In this document: positions 8,917-17,565 of the stretch, piece after piece
Layout of the letters: the number at the start of each line of letters is the position of its first letter
How positions within the stretch are numbered: the first letter of the stretch is position 1
NCBI RefSeq assembly: GCF_014635025.1
Contig: NZ_BMCE01000002.1
Coordinates: 1,364,001-1,428,000 of the forward strand
DNA length: 64,000 nucleotides
DNA from: Fictibacillus barbaricus
GTDB taxonomy: Bacteria; Bacillota; Bacilli; Bacillales; Fictibacillaceae
Reading direction: 5' to 3'
Program-made: the position numbers and the translations under genes
Notes under the pieces: generated by a model
What the model was told of the DNA's origin: nothing
Database searches by the model: none
The model's input: the letters and a program-made list of their open reading frames with translations, nothing else

Positions 8917-9396
8917 TTAGTCCCCCTTCTCTTCTTCAACTTCAACGATCATCTCGATCTCAATAGCGGTGCCGCCTGGCAGCTGTGCCATTCCAACTGC
9001 TGATCTGGCATGCTTGCCTTTTTCACCAAAAATATCAACAAGAAGATCTGACGCACCGTTGATAACTTTTGGCTGATCAACAAAATCTTCTGTGCAGTTA
9101 ACAAATCCGAGCAGCTTTACGATCCGTTTTACTTTGTTTAAGCTCCCAAGCTCGTTCTGCACAACAGCCAGCAGATTCAACATGGACTGTCTGGAAGCTT
9201 TATAACCATCTTCAACTGATAGATCGGCTCCCAACTTTCCGTGGTACTGATCGACACCTTGTCCTGCTGTAAAAAGAAGATTGCCCGCTCTTACACAGCC
9301 TACATAGTTACCAACAGCCGATCGTACTTGCGGCAATACAACGCCTAACGCTTCAAGTTTATCCTCAGGTGTTTGAATGACTTGCAACAGCTGCAC
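8917..9396 (-). CDS. 2-aminomuconate deaminase (RidA/YjgF fold)
   Basis: About 159 residues from GTG 9396 (AAAGGA 6 bases upstream); a TTG at 9414 is also open. The sequence has the RidA-fold core (VRAGNLLFTAGQG, LSVEDGYKASRQSMLNLLAVV, IVKLLGFVN) and the C-terminal AVGMAQLPGGTAIEIEMIVEV, the conserved end of the family. RidA proteins hydrolyse enamines/imines; in 2-aminophenol and nitrobenzoate clusters a RidA-fold enzyme (AmnD/NbaF) deaminates 2-aminomuconate. The position between ACMS decarboxylase and the semialdehyde dehydrogenase supports that job. It overlaps the decarboxylase gene by about 30 bases. Confidence 0.85.
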   Translation of the reverse strand: MQLLQVIQTPEDKLEALGVVLPQVRSAVGNYVGCVRAGNLLFTAGQGVDQYHGKLGADLSVEDGYKASRQSMLNLLAVVQNELGSLNKVKRIVKLLGFVNCTEDFVDQPKVINGASDLLVDIFGEKGKHARSAVGMAQLPGGTAIEIEMIVEVEEEKGD

Positions 9397-10405
9397 CCCG
9401 CTTCCTTTTCTCAAGGTTCAAAAATTCGGCTGCATTTCCGCCCAACATCCCTTTACGCTGTTGATCTGTTAGTTCGAGTGTTTCATCCAGCACTTTACCT
9501 GGATTCACTTCACGCAAAAGAAACGGATAATCTGATCCCATAAAAATCTTGTCCGAACCAAAACGTTCCATCATATAACGGATGTTCATCGGGTCATAGT
9601 TCAATGAGTCAAAATAAAACTGCTTTGCATAATGGCTTGGCGGATGTGTAGTCAGACGCAGATGCGGCCAAACTTGCCACCCTTGATCAAGACGCGGAAT
9701 CAAGTAAGGAAAAGATCCTCCGCCATGAGCGAAGCAGATCTTCAGCTTTGGAAATTTCTCCATCATTCCACTCCAGATTAATGCAGCTGCAGCAAGTGCT
9801 GTTTCACTCGGCATTCCGATCGTGTACATAAAGTTGTGATTTGGCATTCTTTCTTTTCCTAGGGTTTCCCATGGGTGAATAAAAAGTGGAACTTCCCACT
9901 CCTCCGCCTTTTGAAAGAACTTTATAAATGATGGGTGATCCAAATTCTGACCGTTCACATTTGTTCCAATCTCGATACCGTGAAGCCCGAGTTCATTCAT
10001 ACAGCGGTCCATTTCCCTGATCGCCGTCTCTGCATCCTGCATCGGTACGGTTCCAAGTCCGGCGAATCGATTCGGATATTCATTTACAGTCTCAGCAATA
10101 AAATCGTTCTGAATTTTTGCCATTGCTTCAGCTTGTTCAGGTGGCGCCCAGTATGAAAACGTCACAGGGATTGGAGATAGCACCTGAATGTCTACCCCTT
10201 CACGATCCATGTCATCGATTCGCTTTTTAGGGTCCCATACCTGATCAGTAACATCTCTAAAATTTTTTCCGCCTACCATAATGGCTGCTCCGCATGCGCA
10301 CGTCCTATTTAGAACAGGCCACCTTTCCCCACCATACTTTTCAGCAAAGTCAGGAAACGACTCTGGAATGATATGTGTGTGAAAGTCGATTCTCAGCACT
10401 TCCAT
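9365..10405 (-). CDS. nbaD: 2-amino-3-carboxymuconate-6-semialdehyde decarboxylase (ACMSD)
   Basis: Amidohydrolase-family metal-dependent decarboxylase that removes the carboxylate of ACMS to give 2-aminomuconate 6-semialdehyde. Metal motif DFHTHIIP stands at the N-terminus, KLCFAHGGG-type KICFAHGGGSFPYL carries the later His, and GSDYPF carries the catalytic Asp. Start uncertain: ATG 10405 has GGAGG only one base away, while GTG 10399 has it at 7 bases and may be the true start; both overlap the end of the dioxygenase gene. About 346 residues, slightly longer than the usual ~335. Tight overlap with both neighbours suggests translational coupling. Confidence 0.93.
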   Translation of the reverse strand: MEVLRIDFHTHIIPESFPDFAEKYGGERWPVLNRTCACGAAIMVGGKNFRDVTDQVWDPKKRIDDMDREGVDIQVLSPIPVTFSYWAPPEQAEAMAKIQNDFIAETVNEYPNRFAGLGTVPMQDAETAIREMDRCMNELGLHGIEIGTNVNGQNLDHPSFIKFFQKAEEWEVPLFIHPWETLGKERMPNHNFMYTIGMPSETALAAAALIWSGMMEKFPKLKICFAHGGGSFPYLIPRLDQGWQVWPHLRLTTHPPSHYAKQFYFDSLNYDPMNIRYMMERFGSDKIFMGSDYPFLLREVNPGKVLDETLELTDQQRKGMLGGNAAEFLNLEKRKRGAAVASHSNT

Positions 10406-10932
10406 TCCTCCACGTTCTCTGGCACCTGATAGCCGCAATCCTTGCACAAACGAACACGCTCATTAGAGTTGAAGCTATGGATCGCTTCTTTTACTTGCTT
10501 TTCAATATCACTTAACTGAACAGTCACACGATGCATCTCTGAATCACAGCGGTCACAGAACCAAACGAAATCTTCGAGCTCGCCTTGTGCACGTTTACGT
10601 TCGATCACCAGGCCATAAGAATCAGCAACACGGTGTGGTGAATGAGGCACCATCGCCGGCAGCATAAAAACATCTCCTTCTTTTACTTCAACTACTTCGC
10701 GCTTGCCGTGTTTATTAATGATCTCTACATAACAGCTTCCTTTGATTTGATAGAAAAACTCATCTGAAGGATCTACATGAAAATCACGTCTTTTATTTGG
10801 TCCGCCTAAGATCATCGCGATAAATTCAGAATCCTGCCAAATGACTTTGTTATTAACAGGGGGCTTGAGCAGGTCTTTGTTCTCGTCGATCCATTTTAAT
10901 AGGTTAAAAGATTTCATAGTCGTTGTACTCAT
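10393..10932 (-). CDS. nbaC: 3-hydroxyanthranilate 3,4-dioxygenase
   Basis: A 179-residue cupin that opens 3-hydroxyanthranilate to ACMS with O2. The iron ligands H52, E58 (FHVDPSDEFF) and H97 (VPHSPHR) are present, with substrate-binding R101 and E111. The C-terminus has the second rubredoxin-like metal site of bacterial enzymes (C126/C129 in CDRC and C163/C166 in CKDC), plus an extra terminal Cys. GGGAGG stands 8 bases before the ATG. It is the ring-cleavage step of the operon and fixes the substrate as 3-hydroxyanthranilate rather than catechol. Confidence 0.97.
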   Translation of the reverse strand: MSTTTMKSFNLLKWIDENKDLLKPPVNNKVIWQDSEFIAMILGGPNKRRDFHVDPSDEFFYQIKGSCYVEIINKHGKREVVEVKEGDVFMLPAMVPHSPHRVADSYGLVIERKRAQGELEDFVWFCDRCDSEMHRVTVQLSDIEKQVKEAIHSFNSNERVRLCKDCGYQVPENVEEWKC

Positions 10933-10947
10933 ACTAGTTACCTCCCT

Positions 10948-12435
10948 TTATTTAGCCAGCTTAGGCTGGTCCTTAACAAATTGGTTTGTTACAGATAGTG
11001 CCTCATCAACCATGGAGAACGTTGCCTTTCTTTTATATCCGTTGTAGAAGATAGCTCTCTTACGGATCGGGTCACCTGTGTAATAGCGCTCATATTGTAC
11101 AAGTCGCTGACCAAAGGCCTCTCCGCAGAGATCCCATGCGAGCTTGAACAGCTTAACGCGTTCCAGCGAATCCACACCGTCACGGCCAAGGTAATACTTA
11201 TCAATCTCACTGCGGATTTCAGGTGCGTTAAAATCGTTGCCAGTCGGTGACATCAATAATCCGCCTGCACCAATGATCTGTATAACTTCAATGGCCCTTG
11301 GATACATCTTAGGAAGCATGCCGCGGATCGTTTCAAGTGCTGCTGCATTCGGCATCACTTCGCCTGACGCTGTTGTTTCGTACTCATATTCCGCTACCCT
11401 TAACAGCGAGCGAATCACTTCTACGTTCTGCACAAGTTCACCGAGGTCGTTTTGTACGTTCAGATACCCATCTACACCGATGGAGTCTGCTAGTTTACAA
11501 GCGACTTCTGTTGCAAAAGCGAGCTTCACGTAGCCTCTTACGCCTGACTGATGTGCAGGCTGCTGAGCGATTCCTGTCTTAGGATATAGAAGGTTAGCTG
11601 CTTCTACATTGTTGTAAAGGAACACACGATCCCACGGAACGAGTACATCGTTAAATACGAGCAGCGCATCCATCTCTTCAAATCTTGATGCTAACGGATG
11701 ATCAAACTGTGAACGCTTCCCATCCTGCATCGGTTCACGACATAGAAGTTTAAGTCCCGGAGTGTCCACGGGTACTGCAAAAGCTAATGCATAGCGCTCA
11801 TCCCCAGGTGCAAAGCCTGGGAACGAATAGATGATCACTTCATCTGTAATTGGAGCCAATGTGGCCAGCATCTTTGCTCCGCGTACGATTAGGCCTTCTG
11901 GTGTCTCTTCAACTGCTCCAAGATGCGTAAACATATCCTTTTGACCATGAGAGTTCTTGCTGCGGTCGTTTTGAGGATTGATGATCGCATGAGTTAAAAA
12001 CAGATCGTTATCTCTTATATAATTGTAGTAATTTCTAATGTTTACAGACCATTCTGGGTTGTACTGATCTAAGAACCAGCCGTTATGAGCCATGCCTGTA
12101 ACAACAACGTTTAAAAAATCAGGTGTTCGGCCCATCAGCCCAAAAGTAGATCGTGCATAAATTTCAAATAGCTGGCTACGTGCCATTAATTGTTCATAGG
12201 TAGTGGGATGCAGAAAAGCATTATTTACCCTTTCACCAGTTTCCTCGCAGATATGAGTAATCGCATCTTGATACTTCGGGTCATGCTGCATATCATATAG
12301 CTTTGCTATCTCTTCAATTGGCTGTTTGAAAACAGGTTCATTTATAACATCCGTAACTCTCCTGCCCTCTAGCCAGATTTCGGGTGAACGTGATTTTAGC
12401 CCTTCGATATATTGTGTACCAGTTCTAATTCCCAT
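10948..12435 (-). CDS. HpaB-type flavin monooxygenase, probable anthranilate 3-monooxygenase
   Basis: A 495-residue member of the 4-hydroxyphenylacetate 3-hydroxylase (HpaB) family, the large component of two-component monooxygenases that use reduced FAD supplied by a separate reductase. Family landmarks include MGRTPDFLN (101-109), INPQNDRSK near the flavin/substrate pocket (152-160), and [12 protein letters not shown]. As first gene of an operon that cleaves 3-hydroxyanthranilate it most likely hydroxylates anthranilate at C3, as characterised for the Geobacillus thermodenitrificans NG80-2 anthranilate cluster; substrate is inferred. No flavin reductase gene is adjacent. Starts at ATG 12435, 8 bases after GGGAGG. 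Confidence 0.87.
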   Translation of the reverse strand: MGIRTGTQYIEGLKSRSPEIWLEGRRVTDVINEPVFKQPIEEIAKLYDMQHDPKYQDAITHICEETGERVNNAFLHPTTYEQLMARSQLFEIYARSTFGLMGRTPDFLNVVVTGMAHNGWFLDQYNPEWSVNIRNYYNYIRDNDLFLTHAIINPQNDRSKNSHGQKDMFTHLGAVEETPEGLIVRGAKMLATLAPITDEVIIYSFPGFAPGDERYALAFAVPVDTPGLKLLCREPMQDGKRSQFDHPLASRFEEMDALLVFNDVLVPWDRVFLYNNVEAANLLYPKTGIAQQPAHQSGVRGYVKLAFATEVACKLADSIGVDGYLNVQNDLGELVQNVEVIRSLLRVAEYEYETTASGEVMPNAAALETIRGMLPKMYPRAIEVIQIIGAGGLLMSPTGNDFNAPEIRSEIDKYYLGRDGVDSLERVKLFKLAWDLCGEAFGQRLVQYERYYTGDPIRKRAIFYNGYKRKATFSMVDEALSVTNQFVKDQPKLAK

Positions 12436-12479
12436 CCTTTCTGCCTCCCTTAAGTATTTGAATTTGATACCACTATATA

Positions 12480-12493
12480 AGAAAGCGCTTTCA
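12480..12493. promoter_or_regulatory. cre-like site (CcpA box) upstream of the catabolic operon
   Basis: AGAAAGCGCTTTCA differs from the ideal TGAAAGCGCTTTCA in one base and contains a perfect 12-bp palindrome. It lies 45 bases upstream of the first operon gene, where CcpA binding would repress. This predicts carbon catabolite repression of aromatic degradation. Confidence 0.7.
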
Positions 12494-12507
12494 TATATCT
12501 ATGCAGG

Positions 12508-12526
12508 AATTTCATATTATGAAATT
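12508..12526. promoter_or_regulatory. Palindromic operator of the catabolic operon (probable IclR-family site)
   Basis: AATTTCATATTATGAAATT is a perfect 9-1-9 palindrome about 75 bases upstream of the monooxygenase start. Its 15-bp core recurs at 13604-13618 upstream of the IclR-family gene. Two identical 7-1-7 palindromes before a regulator and its neighbouring operon strongly suggest the regulator's binding site. Confidence 0.75.
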
Positions 12527-12745
12527 ATCAGAATTTTTTTATAATAAACGATTGAATACAACTAAAATCTGATGATGTGTTGAAAATTAGAGGAAACGTG
12601 TTACCTCAATTTTTATTTATGCGAAAAATAAAAAAGCCGCTCTTTATAACGATGTTTACGATCCGAGCCTGCTTTTCTTTAATTTGTCCGATTCTCCTAT
12701 TAATCTGTCCATTTGAAAAATCTAGCTTATCTATTGTAAGCGTTA

Positions 12746-13495
12746 TTATAAAAAGCTAATATAACCCAATTCCTTTGAGATCGACTCTGCTGTTTTTACA
12801 ACATGATGAATCATGGATGGGGTATCCTGTCCTAGCATATAAGATACGGGGCCAACCATATTAAGTGCCGCGATGGTCTGCCCGGTATATGACTTTATGG
12901 GTGCAGCTATGCCATACAACCCCATCTCATTTTCATAATTACTGATGGCATAACCGTTTTTACGAATCATCGCAAGTTCATCTTTTAATTTTTCAACACA
13001 AGTAATCGTATTCGGAGCGCGACGAAGCAACCCCTTTGAAATAGTAGGTTTTATCATGGAGGGGTTAAAAGCTAGTAATACTTTTCCTGTACTCGTGCAA
13101 TATGCAGGTTTTGTATCACCGATAAACGTAGGGACTGGAACTGAATTGGAAGAAGCCACTCTAAGCACAAAACGTACTTCACCACGATCCAGCATTCCAA
13201 TATGAACGGTTGTATTAAATCTTCTGACAAGACCTTCGCATAAAGGAAGTGCCTCTGTATTGATATCCTGCTGATACATGACGTGGTTGCTCCATTCTAG
13301 CAATTTCCAACCTAATCTATATTTTTTCTGACTGTCTTGAATCAATATGCCTTCAGAGCAAAGTGTTCGAATTAAATGATGAACTGTGCTCGCATTCATG
13401 TTTAACTTTTCTGCAATCTGCAAGTTTCCTAGTGCTGGTTCATCTTTAGTGAAACAATTTAATATCCTTGAAATTTTTTGAACAGATGAGATCAC
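12746..13495 (-). CDS. IclR-family transcriptional regulator
   Basis: A 249-residue regulator. N-terminal winged helix (about 1-60: QKISRILNCFTKDEPALG, IAEKLNMNASTVHHLIRTL) and C-terminal IclR effector domain (about 75-245: CTSTGKVLLAF, GYAISNYENEMGLYGIAAPI, ALNMVGP). GTG start with GGGGGAG 5 bases upstream. It lies directly upstream of the anthranilate operon in the same orientation, and a 15-bp palindrome in its own leader is repeated before the operon. It is therefore the likely pathway-specific regulator, with an aromatic or ring-cleavage product as effector (inferred). Repressor or activator cannot be decided from sequence. Confidence 0.94.
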   Translation of the reverse strand: MISSVQKISRILNCFTKDEPALGNLQIAEKLNMNASTVHHLIRTLCSEGILIQDSQKKYRLGWKLLEWSNHVMYQQDINTEALPLCEGLVRRFNTTVHIGMLDRGEVRFVLRVASSNSVPVPTFIGDTKPAYCTSTGKVLLAFNPSMIKPTISKGLLRRAPNTITCVEKLKDELAMIRKNGYAISNYENEMGLYGIAAPIKSYTGQTIAALNMVGPVSYMLGQDTPSMIHHVVKTAESISKELGYISFL

Positions 13496-13854
13496 CAGTT
13501 CTCCCCCTCAAACGGCTATGATTTAGTTGAAGTCAGCTTACTGGCCACCTTTTCCAATATGCGTTCATCGTATTGAAAAAGGTAGACTTGTACAATGTCA
13601 AAATTTCATATTATGAAAATCTATAAAATATATTTCGAATAATTAGAAAATTTTAAAGGATAGTATTTCACTCATAAAGAAAAAGTATAGGATTGAGGAT
13701 TATGTTAGATTTCGAGGTCTGCTGTCGATTTACCTACCTGTTTTTCACTTTTTCACGAGAAAAATATAAACTGTATATAGCAATTCATCTATAATTCTAT
13801 TACTATATGTAGTATACATACTTTTATATATCAAATTATCTATTCATTCTTTCC
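13496..13854. other. AT-rich divergent intergenic region
   Basis: Separates the IclR-family gene (minus) from the orphan histidine kinase gene (plus). Apart from the operator copy at 13604-13618 it is very AT-rich with several TATA-like stretches (for example around 13760-13830). I see no further ORF, hairpin or confident promoter. Confidence 0.5.
13604..13618. promoter_or_regulatory. Second copy of the palindromic operator
   Basis: TTTCATATTATGAAA, identical to the core of the site at 12510-12524, lies 109 bases upstream of the IclR-family GTG. It suggests autoregulation. Confidence 0.72.
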
Positions 13855-13884
13855 ATGATTTTATTGTTGAAAGAGGTGCGAGCG

Positions 13885-15033
13885 TTGGACATTACTGAGA
13901 GTTTGATCACTTATATGGATGAAAACCTACCTACTTACTTACAAGATTGGCAACAGAAAGTCGTCATATCAAATCATGACGTACATAAAGAAAAAGTGAT
14001 TGAAAATGCACTGCATATGCTGAAGTTAGTGAAGCTTTCTTTACGAAACCAGCTATCTCCCGAAAAGATCATGCAGCTCGCACATGAAGTAGCTGTACAG
14101 CGGTTAGAAGCAAAAATCAACATCGGTGAGTTTGTTTATAATGTAAATTTAGGACGTAGTGAGATCGTTCGTTTTGTGACGGGCTCTGGCATATCCATTG
14201 ATCAGCTTCAGCCTGTTATCGAAACGATCAATTCATTATTTGATGAGTTTCTGTACCATGCCGTTAAGAAGTACACACAGCTAAAAGATGCAGAGATTCA
14301 GGAAAAGACAACGTTCATTGATCAAAGCCATAAAGAACGATTGACCATTTTAGGACAGATGTCATCAAGCTTTGTTCACGAATTTAGGAATCCCTTAACG
14401 GCTGTTATGGGTTTTGTGAAGCTCATGCAGCAAGAAGATCCAAATATGAAATATATTGATATTATTAGTCATGAATTAACACAGCTGAACTTTCGTATTT
14501 CTCAATTTCTTCATGCCTCAAAAAAAGGGGTACAAGAACGTGAAGCAGAGGATTTTGCATTAGAGGATTTATTCACGGATATTCTTGACTTTATGTATCC
14601 GAGCTTAGTAGACGCGGACGTAAATGTCATACCAAGGATCGATCCTACGATTTCACTTCGGGCACACAAGGACGAGTTGAAACAGGTTCTGCTTAATGTA
14701 ATCATGAATTCAATCGATGCGCTGCGTCAAAAAAAGCAAAACAGACGCATCATGATATTTAGTAAAACTGAAAATAACTCTAACGTACATATAACCATTT
14801 CAAATAATGGTCCTGCTATTCCACCGGAAGCCATGAAAACCATCTTTGAGCCTTTTTTCACTACAAAAGAATTGGGTACAGGGATCGGACTGTTTGTATG
14901 CAAGAAAATTATTGAAAAACATCACGGTACAATCAGTTGTTCATCAGACGATAATATCACTACATTTACGATCGTCCTTCCGCTGCACGGAGCACCCGTT
15001 CAGGCAGAAGAAATTTCACACTTAGAAATGTAA
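13885..15033 (+). CDS. Orphan soluble sensor histidine kinase with RsbRD-like N-terminus
   Basis: From TTG 13885 (AGAGGTG 6 bases upstream) about 382 residues; an upstream ATG at 13855 is in frame but has no ribosome binding site. No membrane helices. Residues about 1-140 are helical and resemble the non-heme globin-like RsbRD/STAS-associated domain (EAKINIGEFVYNVNLGRSEIV). Then HisKA with SSSFVHEFRNPLTAVMGF, the N box LLNVIMNSIDAL, and ATP-lid motifs FEPFFTTKELGTGIGLF. No response regulator is adjacent; kinases of this architecture in spore formers often feed the Spo0F phosphorelay, which would fit but is inference. Divergent from the IclR-family gene. Confidence 0.9.
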   Translation: MDITESLITYMDENLPTYLQDWQQKVVISNHDVHKEKVIENALHMLKLVKLSLRNQLSPEKIMQLAHEVAVQRLEAKINIGEFVYNVNLGRSEIVRFVTGSGISIDQLQPVIETINSLFDEFLYHAVKKYTQLKDAEIQEKTTFIDQSHKERLTILGQMSSSFVHEFRNPLTAVMGFVKLMQQEDPNMKYIDIISHELTQLNFRISQFLHASKKGVQEREAEDFALEDLFTDILDFMYPSLVDADVNVIPRIDPTISLRAHKDELKQVLLNVIMNSIDALRQKKQNRRIMIFSKTENNSNVHITISNNGPAIPPEAMKTIFEPFFTTKELGTGIGLFVCKKIIEKHHGTISCSSDDNITTFTIVLPLHGAPVQAEEISHLEM

Positions 15034-15063
15034 AAGGAACTTGGAAAGTCCAAGCTCCTTTTT
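15032..15063. terminator. Bidirectional terminator
   Basis: A 13-bp interrupted stem (AAAAGGAACTTGGA / TCCAAGCTCCTTTT) with a T run on the plus side and A run on the other, between the convergent kinase and alcohol dehydrogenase genes. Confidence 0.85.
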
Positions 15064-15068
15064 GCACT

Positions 15069-16208
15069 CTATGGTTTTAATACGACTTTTATACACTCAT
15101 CTTCATGATCATTGAACGTCTTATACGCATCTCCAGCCTTTTCAAGCGGTACTCTGTGCGTAATTATTTCAGTGGGATCAAACTCATTGTTCATGATCTT
15201 ATCAAAAAGCATTGGCATGTAATGAATAACAGGAGCCTGCCCCATCTTTAACGTTACATTTCTCTCAAAGATATTTCCGAGCGGAAACATGTTGTACATG
15301 GAACCATATACGCCAGTAAGCTGTATCGTACCAAATTTCCTGACAGCATTCAGGCCGATTTCAATGGCACTGAGTGTCCCGCCTTGTATCTTCAATTTCT
15401 GTTCGACCTTCTCAACGACTGATTTCTTGCCATCCATTCCTACACAATCTAATACAACATCCACTCCGCCGTTCGTGATTTCTTTAATATGAGCACCCAT
15501 ATCATCAAAATCATTAAAATTATAAACCTCTGATCGATTTTTCGTTGCAGCATGGTTTAAACGATATGGAATGTTATCAATGGCGACCACACGTTTAGCA
15601 CCTTTCATCCAGGCAAATTTTTGAGCCATTAATCCAACCGGGCCGCATCCAAGGACAGCAACAGTATCTCCTTCTTTCATTCCAGAATTTTCAATGCTCC
15701 AGTACGCTGTTGGAAGTACATCAGACATAAATAAAAGTGCCTCGTCCTCAAGTTCACAATGTTCAGGAATGACAAAAGGCATAAAGTTGCCAAATGGTAC
15801 CCGAAGCAGTTCAGCTTGTCCGCCAGGATGGTTGCCATACCTTTCTGTGAACCCAAAGTATCCGCCAGTATCAACTTTAGGATTGGGGTTTGAATGATCG
15901 CATTGACTTTCCATATCATGCTTACAATAGAAACAATGGCCACACGAAATGTTGAACGGCAGAACGACTCGATCTCCCTTTTTTACCCTCGTTACTTCTG
16001 GACCAACATCCTCCACGATTCCCATCGGCTCATGCCCAATGACATAATCTTTTTCGGTTGGCAGTGCCCCTTGATAGATATGGAGATCTGAACCGCAGAT
16101 AGCTGTTGATGTAATGCGCATGATAATATCATCTTTCTTTTGTAAAATCGGATCCGCAACGTTTTTAACCTGAATGTCTTTTGTTCCTTGAAAAGTAACT
16201 GCTCTCAT
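15069..16208 (-). CDS. Zinc-dependent alcohol/formaldehyde-type dehydrogenase
   Basis: A 379-residue medium-chain dehydrogenase. Catalytic zinc motif GHEPMGIVEDVG, preceded by AICGSDLHIYQG (catalytic Cys). Structural-zinc region CGHCFYCKHDMESQC. Rossmann motif VAVLGCGPVGLMAQ. The extended insertion around NPNPKVDTGGYFGF and length resemble glutathione-independent formaldehyde dehydrogenase-like enzymes and B. subtilis AdhB. Substrate unknown. GGAGGG precedes ATG 16208 by 4 bases. Likely monocistronic, ending at the shared terminator. Confidence 0.9.
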   Translation of the reverse strand: MRAVTFQGTKDIQVKNVADPILQKKDDIIMRITSTAICGSDLHIYQGALPTEKDYVIGHEPMGIVEDVGPEVTRVKKGDRVVLPFNISCGHCFYCKHDMESQCDHSNPNPKVDTGGYFGFTERYGNHPGGQAELLRVPFGNFMPFVIPEHCELEDEALLFMSDVLPTAYWSIENSGMKEGDTVAVLGCGPVGLMAQKFAWMKGAKRVVAIDNIPYRLNHAATKNRSEVYNFNDFDDMGAHIKEITNGGVDVVLDCVGMDGKKSVVEKVEQKLKIQGGTLSAIEIGLNAVRKFGTIQLTGVYGSMYNMFPLGNIFERNVTLKMGQAPVIHYMPMLFDKIMNNEFDPTEIITHRVPLEKAGDAYKTFNDHEDECIKVVLKP

Positions 16209-16297
16209 AATACCCTCCTTGATGAAAGATTAATATCCTTTTCCCTTTCCACATCAAAATATGTGCTCAGCAGACAGTTTAAGGCTTTTCGTCCATA

Positions 16298-16329
16298 GAA
16301 AAAGCCCCTGCCCTTTGGCAGAGACTTTG
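16298..16329 (-). terminator. Terminator of the DDAH-like gene
   Basis: GC-rich hairpin (CTGCC-AAA-GGCAG core, extended by AAAG/CTTT) followed on the minus strand by a T run, just after the stop at 16338. Confidence 0.85.
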
Positions 16330-16337
16330 CATTTCTT

Positions 16338-17204
16338 TTAATGCATTTCTTCACGATATAGCGGCATTGAACAGCAACGGAACGAACCGCCTGACTTGAT
16401 GATTTCAGAGATATCAACTTCGATAACCTCATATCCTCTTTCTCTCATTGAAGCATTCACCTTTTCATTTACAGGAAGACTTAAGACTTTTTTATCACCA
16501 ATCGACAATACATTCGTACCCATCGTAAACTGTTCATCCTTTTCAATTTCAATCACATCAAATTGAGATGCTAGGAATTGGTAGTCTTTTTCATCAAAAG
16601 CATGGCGATAAATAATGGCATCTTTTTCTGATAAAATATTAAATACACAGTCCAAATGCAAGAAAATAGGATCAAATGGAATCGTGACTACTTTCATATT
16701 GGGAAGCTGCGCTCTCACTTCCTCAATCGTTTCCTCTGATGTTCTTCCACTCAGTCCGATATAAACCGTATCACCATGAACGATTACATCTCCACCTTCA
16801 ATACGGTCTCCTTCTATAAGGGATAGATTGACTTGATGCTCTAACAGCCAATTCCGAAGCACCTTTTCTTCCCCGTCTCGAATATTGCTGCCCATCCTCG
16901 AAACAAAAACAGTCTCACCGATCGTAAATCCGATGTCACGGGTAAAAACTTGTTCGGGGAATTTTTCTATAGCAGGAAGCTTATAAACATCAACACCGTT
17001 GTCACTCATCGTTTGCACAAATTGCTGATGCTGCTTCATCGCACGCTTCATGTTGATATTGTCTTTAGCAAAATGACGTTGAGTTTCATTTATGATTTCA
17101 TCAATCTTCATATGCTTTGGTTCACATACAATAACTTTTTTCAATGCTCCATATTCACTGTCACAATTCACGTGTTTGTATTCTCCTTTAATTACGGTAG
17201 CCAT
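16338..17204 (-). CDS. DDAH/arginine-deiminase-superfamily hydrolase (YkgA-like)
   Basis: A 288-residue guanidine-modifying enzyme, close in length and motifs to B. subtilis YkgA. Catalytic residues of dimethylarginine dimethylaminohydrolases are visible: D90 in FTRDIGF, E137-G-G-D140, H183 in FLHLDCVFN, and the nucleophile C277 in GGSFRCCSMPL (a second Cys follows directly). It should release an amine from an N-omega-substituted arginine and leave citrulline; the physiological substrate is unknown. Own terminator downstream. Upstream, the intergenic region with a 21-bp array separates it from a nucleotidyltransferase gene. Confidence 0.9.
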   Translation of the reverse strand: MATVIKGEYKHVNCDSEYGALKKVIVCEPKHMKIDEIINETQRHFAKDNINMKRAMKQHQQFVQTMSDNGVDVYKLPAIEKFPEQVFTRDIGFTIGETVFVSRMGSNIRDGEEKVLRNWLLEHQVNLSLIEGDRIEGGDVIVHGDTVYIGLSGRTSEETIEEVRAQLPNMKVVTIPFDPIFLHLDCVFNILSEKDAIIYRHAFDEKDYQFLASQFDVIEIEKDEQFTMGTNVLSIGDKKVLSLPVNEKVNASMRERGYEVIEVDISEIIKSGGSFRCCSMPLYREEMH

Positions 17205-17380
17205 TTATAATCCTCCATACACTCTTAAGGTATTTATAAGGCTCTTCCCTATATGAATAGTCCCGTAAACGTTATTTGCATGTTCCATTTCCTTATTTTC
17301 AGTTTTTCCAAATATGGAAAAAGTTATCTTCCTTCCAATCAATCCTTAATAAAACAGCTGACTAATAAAAAAATGGGTTT

Positions 17381-17477
17381 GCGTAATATAAAGGCAAACA
17401 GGCGTGAAACTGGAATCGAACTGCGTGAAACTAAGATTGAATTGCATAAACAAGGGTCTTTTTGTGCGAACGTGTAA
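17381..17477. repeat. Degenerate array with 21-bp period
   Basis: Units begin GCG/GCA at 17381, 17402, 17423, 17444 and 17466. The two best units (17402-17422 and 17423-17443) share GCGTGAAACT and a GAATYGAAYT end; the outer ones are more diverged. The region between 17205 and 17565 holds no convincing gene. A similar array lies at 20716-20836. Confidence 0.5.
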
Positions 17478-17565
17478 AAAATAAAAACCACCCGAGAAGA
17501 AGAATCCACCCGAATGGCTATTTCTATTGTGTATGTATGATGCAGAATTTATACTCTTATCTTAG

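Noticed and set aside
17253-17477. 74-codon plus-strand ORF in the gap before the nucleotidyltransferase gene
   Set aside because: No ribosome site; its repeated RETxIEL text is only the translation of the 21-bp DNA array.
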